Part shown: one piece after another, positions 63,161 to 64,000 of the stretch
Layout: the number at the start of each line of letters is the position of its first letter
Position numbering within the stretch: position 1 is the stretch's first letter
Source: JAGVIE01 sp964520905
Lineage (GTDB): Bacteria; Bacteroidota; Ignavibacteria; UBA10030; SZUA-254
Assembly (NCBI GenBank): GCA_964520905.1
Contig: CAZFQL010000014.1
Location: 1 to 64,000, forward strand
Length of the DNA: 64,000 nucleotides
Direction of reading: 5' to 3'
Program-made: the position numbers and the translations under genes
The notes under the pieces: generated by a model
Databases searched by the model: none
What the model saw: only the letters and a program-made list of their open reading frames with translations
Told to the model about the DNA's origin: nothing

Positions 63161-64000
63161 ATGACGAAATATCTACAAATCTTTACAATACTTCTATTTT
63201 TAACTACCCCGCCCCTATTTGCTCAAACAATCTATCTTGACGAGCTTGACCTCTCCGCGATGGAATGCGGGTGGGGAACGCCCGAGGCAAAGAAATCCAT
63301 CGATGGAAATCCACTCAGCGTTGGCGGACAACAATTTGATAGAGGGGTTGGAACTCATTCCGTCAGCACTTTTCTACTAAATCTGGACGGCAAAGGTAAA
63401 CGCTTCACCGCATCCGTTGGGCTTGATGATGAAGTTGTTACAGGAAAAGGTACAATAAAATTTTTTGTTCTTGGAGATAAGAAAATTTTGTGGGAAAGTC
63501 CCGTCATGAAAAAAGGAGATACTCCATCCAAAATTGATGTCGATCTTGCCGGAGTGATGCTTATGGGCTTGCTCGTTACCGATGCAGGTGACGACATCGA
63601 TTACGATCATGCCGATTGGTGCGATGCTAAAATTGAATTGATGGAATATATTTCGTTGACAGACATTGTTGTAAAAACGAAAATCGAACCATACATCCTC
63701 ACACCGAAACCATCTGACTTGCCAAGAATAAACGGAGCGAAAGTTTTCGGTGTTCGACCCGGGAATCCGTTCCTCTATACTATAGCCGCAACAGGAAAAC
63801 GACCGATGACCTTCTCGGCAGAAAATCTTCCTGAAGGATTAAATCTCAATGAAGCGACTGGAATTGTAACTGGAAAAATCACTAAGGAAGGTGAATACAA
63901 AGTTACGCTCGGCGCAAAGAACGACGTTGGTGATGCGAAACGGGAACTTCGTATCAAGGTCGGAGATAAAATCTGTCTTACACCACCGATGGGTTGGAAT
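63161..64000 (+). CDS. NPCBM-domain GH27-like alpha-galactosidase, 3' end outside the window
   Basis: The frame opens at ATG 63161 and runs to the window edge (280 codons). A signal peptide (LQIFTILLFLTTPPLFAQ) precedes an NPCBM carbohydrate-binding domain, about residues 25-165 (QQFDRGVGTHSVSTFLLNLD, ATVGL-like TASVGLDDE). A putative Ig-like (He_PIG) domain covers about 185-268 (PFLYTIAATGKRPMTFSA, LPEGLNLNEATGIVTG). The last residues, LTPPMGWN, are the start of the GH27 catalytic barrel. A secreted galactosidase would fit the galactokinase-like gene nearby. The catalytic residues lie beyond the window. Confidence 0.88.
   Translation, partial: MTKYLQIFTILLFLTTPPLFAQTIYLDELDLSAMECGWGTPEAKKSIDGNPLSVGGQQFDRGVGTHSVSTFLLNLDGKGKRFTASVGLDDEVVTGKGTIKFFVLGDKKILWESPVMKKGDTPSKIDVDLAGVMLMGLLVTDAGDDIDYDHADWCDAKIELMEYISLTDIVVKTKIEPYILTPKPSDLPRINGAKVFGVRPGNPFLYTIAATGKRPMTFSAENLPEGLNLNEATGIVTGKITKEGEYKVTLGAKNDVGDAKRELRIKVGDKICLTPPMGWN

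Overview
The window looks like a chromosomal segment of a Gram-negative, didermic bacterium of the Bacteroidota/Chlorobi (FCB) lineage, probably Ignavibacteria-like. The grounds are a complete mraZ-to-ftsZ division and cell-wall cluster, a MurE with the DNPR signature of meso-diaminopimelate addition, DUF4175 and DUF4159 genes beside ftsZ, several Hanks-type kinases fused to TPR or TolB/WD40-like sensor domains, an outer-membrane-barrel protein, and moderate-to-low GC with clear Shine-Dalgarno sites. The lineage is an inference from gene content, not a placement.

Layout: 0-4.3 kb holds a secreted Vps62-like protein, the remnant of a PLP-dependent deaminase/desulfhydrase gene, and a cNMP-GAF-SpoIIE phosphatase. 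4.3-10.2 kb (+ strand) holds a lone response regulator, rubrerythrin, and the metF-metH pair for methionine synthesis. 10.3-24.9 kb (- strand) is the most unusual part. It has a Ser/Thr kinase-TPR protein, a STAS protein, a PrsW-type intramembrane protease, a metallopeptidase/beta-barrel protein, a membrane-anchored protein built almost wholly of 8-residue modules (48-bp and 72-bp tandem repeats), an anti-sigma/ECF sigma pair, a STAS plus HATPase (RsbW-like) pair, a RAYT/Y1 transposase, and a second kinase. Stray 5' ends of kinase genes and several palindromic REP-like elements lie among them, and two of the palindromes lie in frame inside genes.

25-30 kb (- strand) is an AmmeMemoRadiSam locus: an exported Memo-AMMECR1 fusion, a membrane spermidine-synthase-like protein and the radical-SAM partner. 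30-37.2 kb has a Glu/Leu/Phe/Val dehydrogenase, an exported M28 peptidase, a large coiled-coil DUF4175 protein and a DUF4159 protein. 37.4-55.7 kb (- strand) is the dcw cluster, read mraZ-rsmH-ftsL-ftsI-murE-murF-mraY-murD-ftsW-murG-[PH-like membrane protein]-[half-size TSUP]-murC-murB-ftsQ-ftsA-ftsZ. It starts behind a promoter carrying two MraZ boxes.

56-59.8 kb (- strand) is a corrinoid methyltransferase operon: MttB-family protein, reactivation-type protein, corrinoid protein, and a homocysteine S-methyltransferase that could pass the methyl group to methionine. 60-64 kb (+ strand) carries a GHMP sugar kinase coupled to a nucleotidyltransferase, an exported protein of unknown function, and the 5' part of a GH27-like alpha-galactosidase cut by the window edge.

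The strongest candidates for something new are the octad-repeat membrane protein next to the ECF sigma/anti-sigma/PrsW set at 13.9-21.5 kb, and the apparent spread of RAYT-type palindromes into kinase and transposase reading frames. No rRNA, tRNA, CRISPR array or prophage was recognised.
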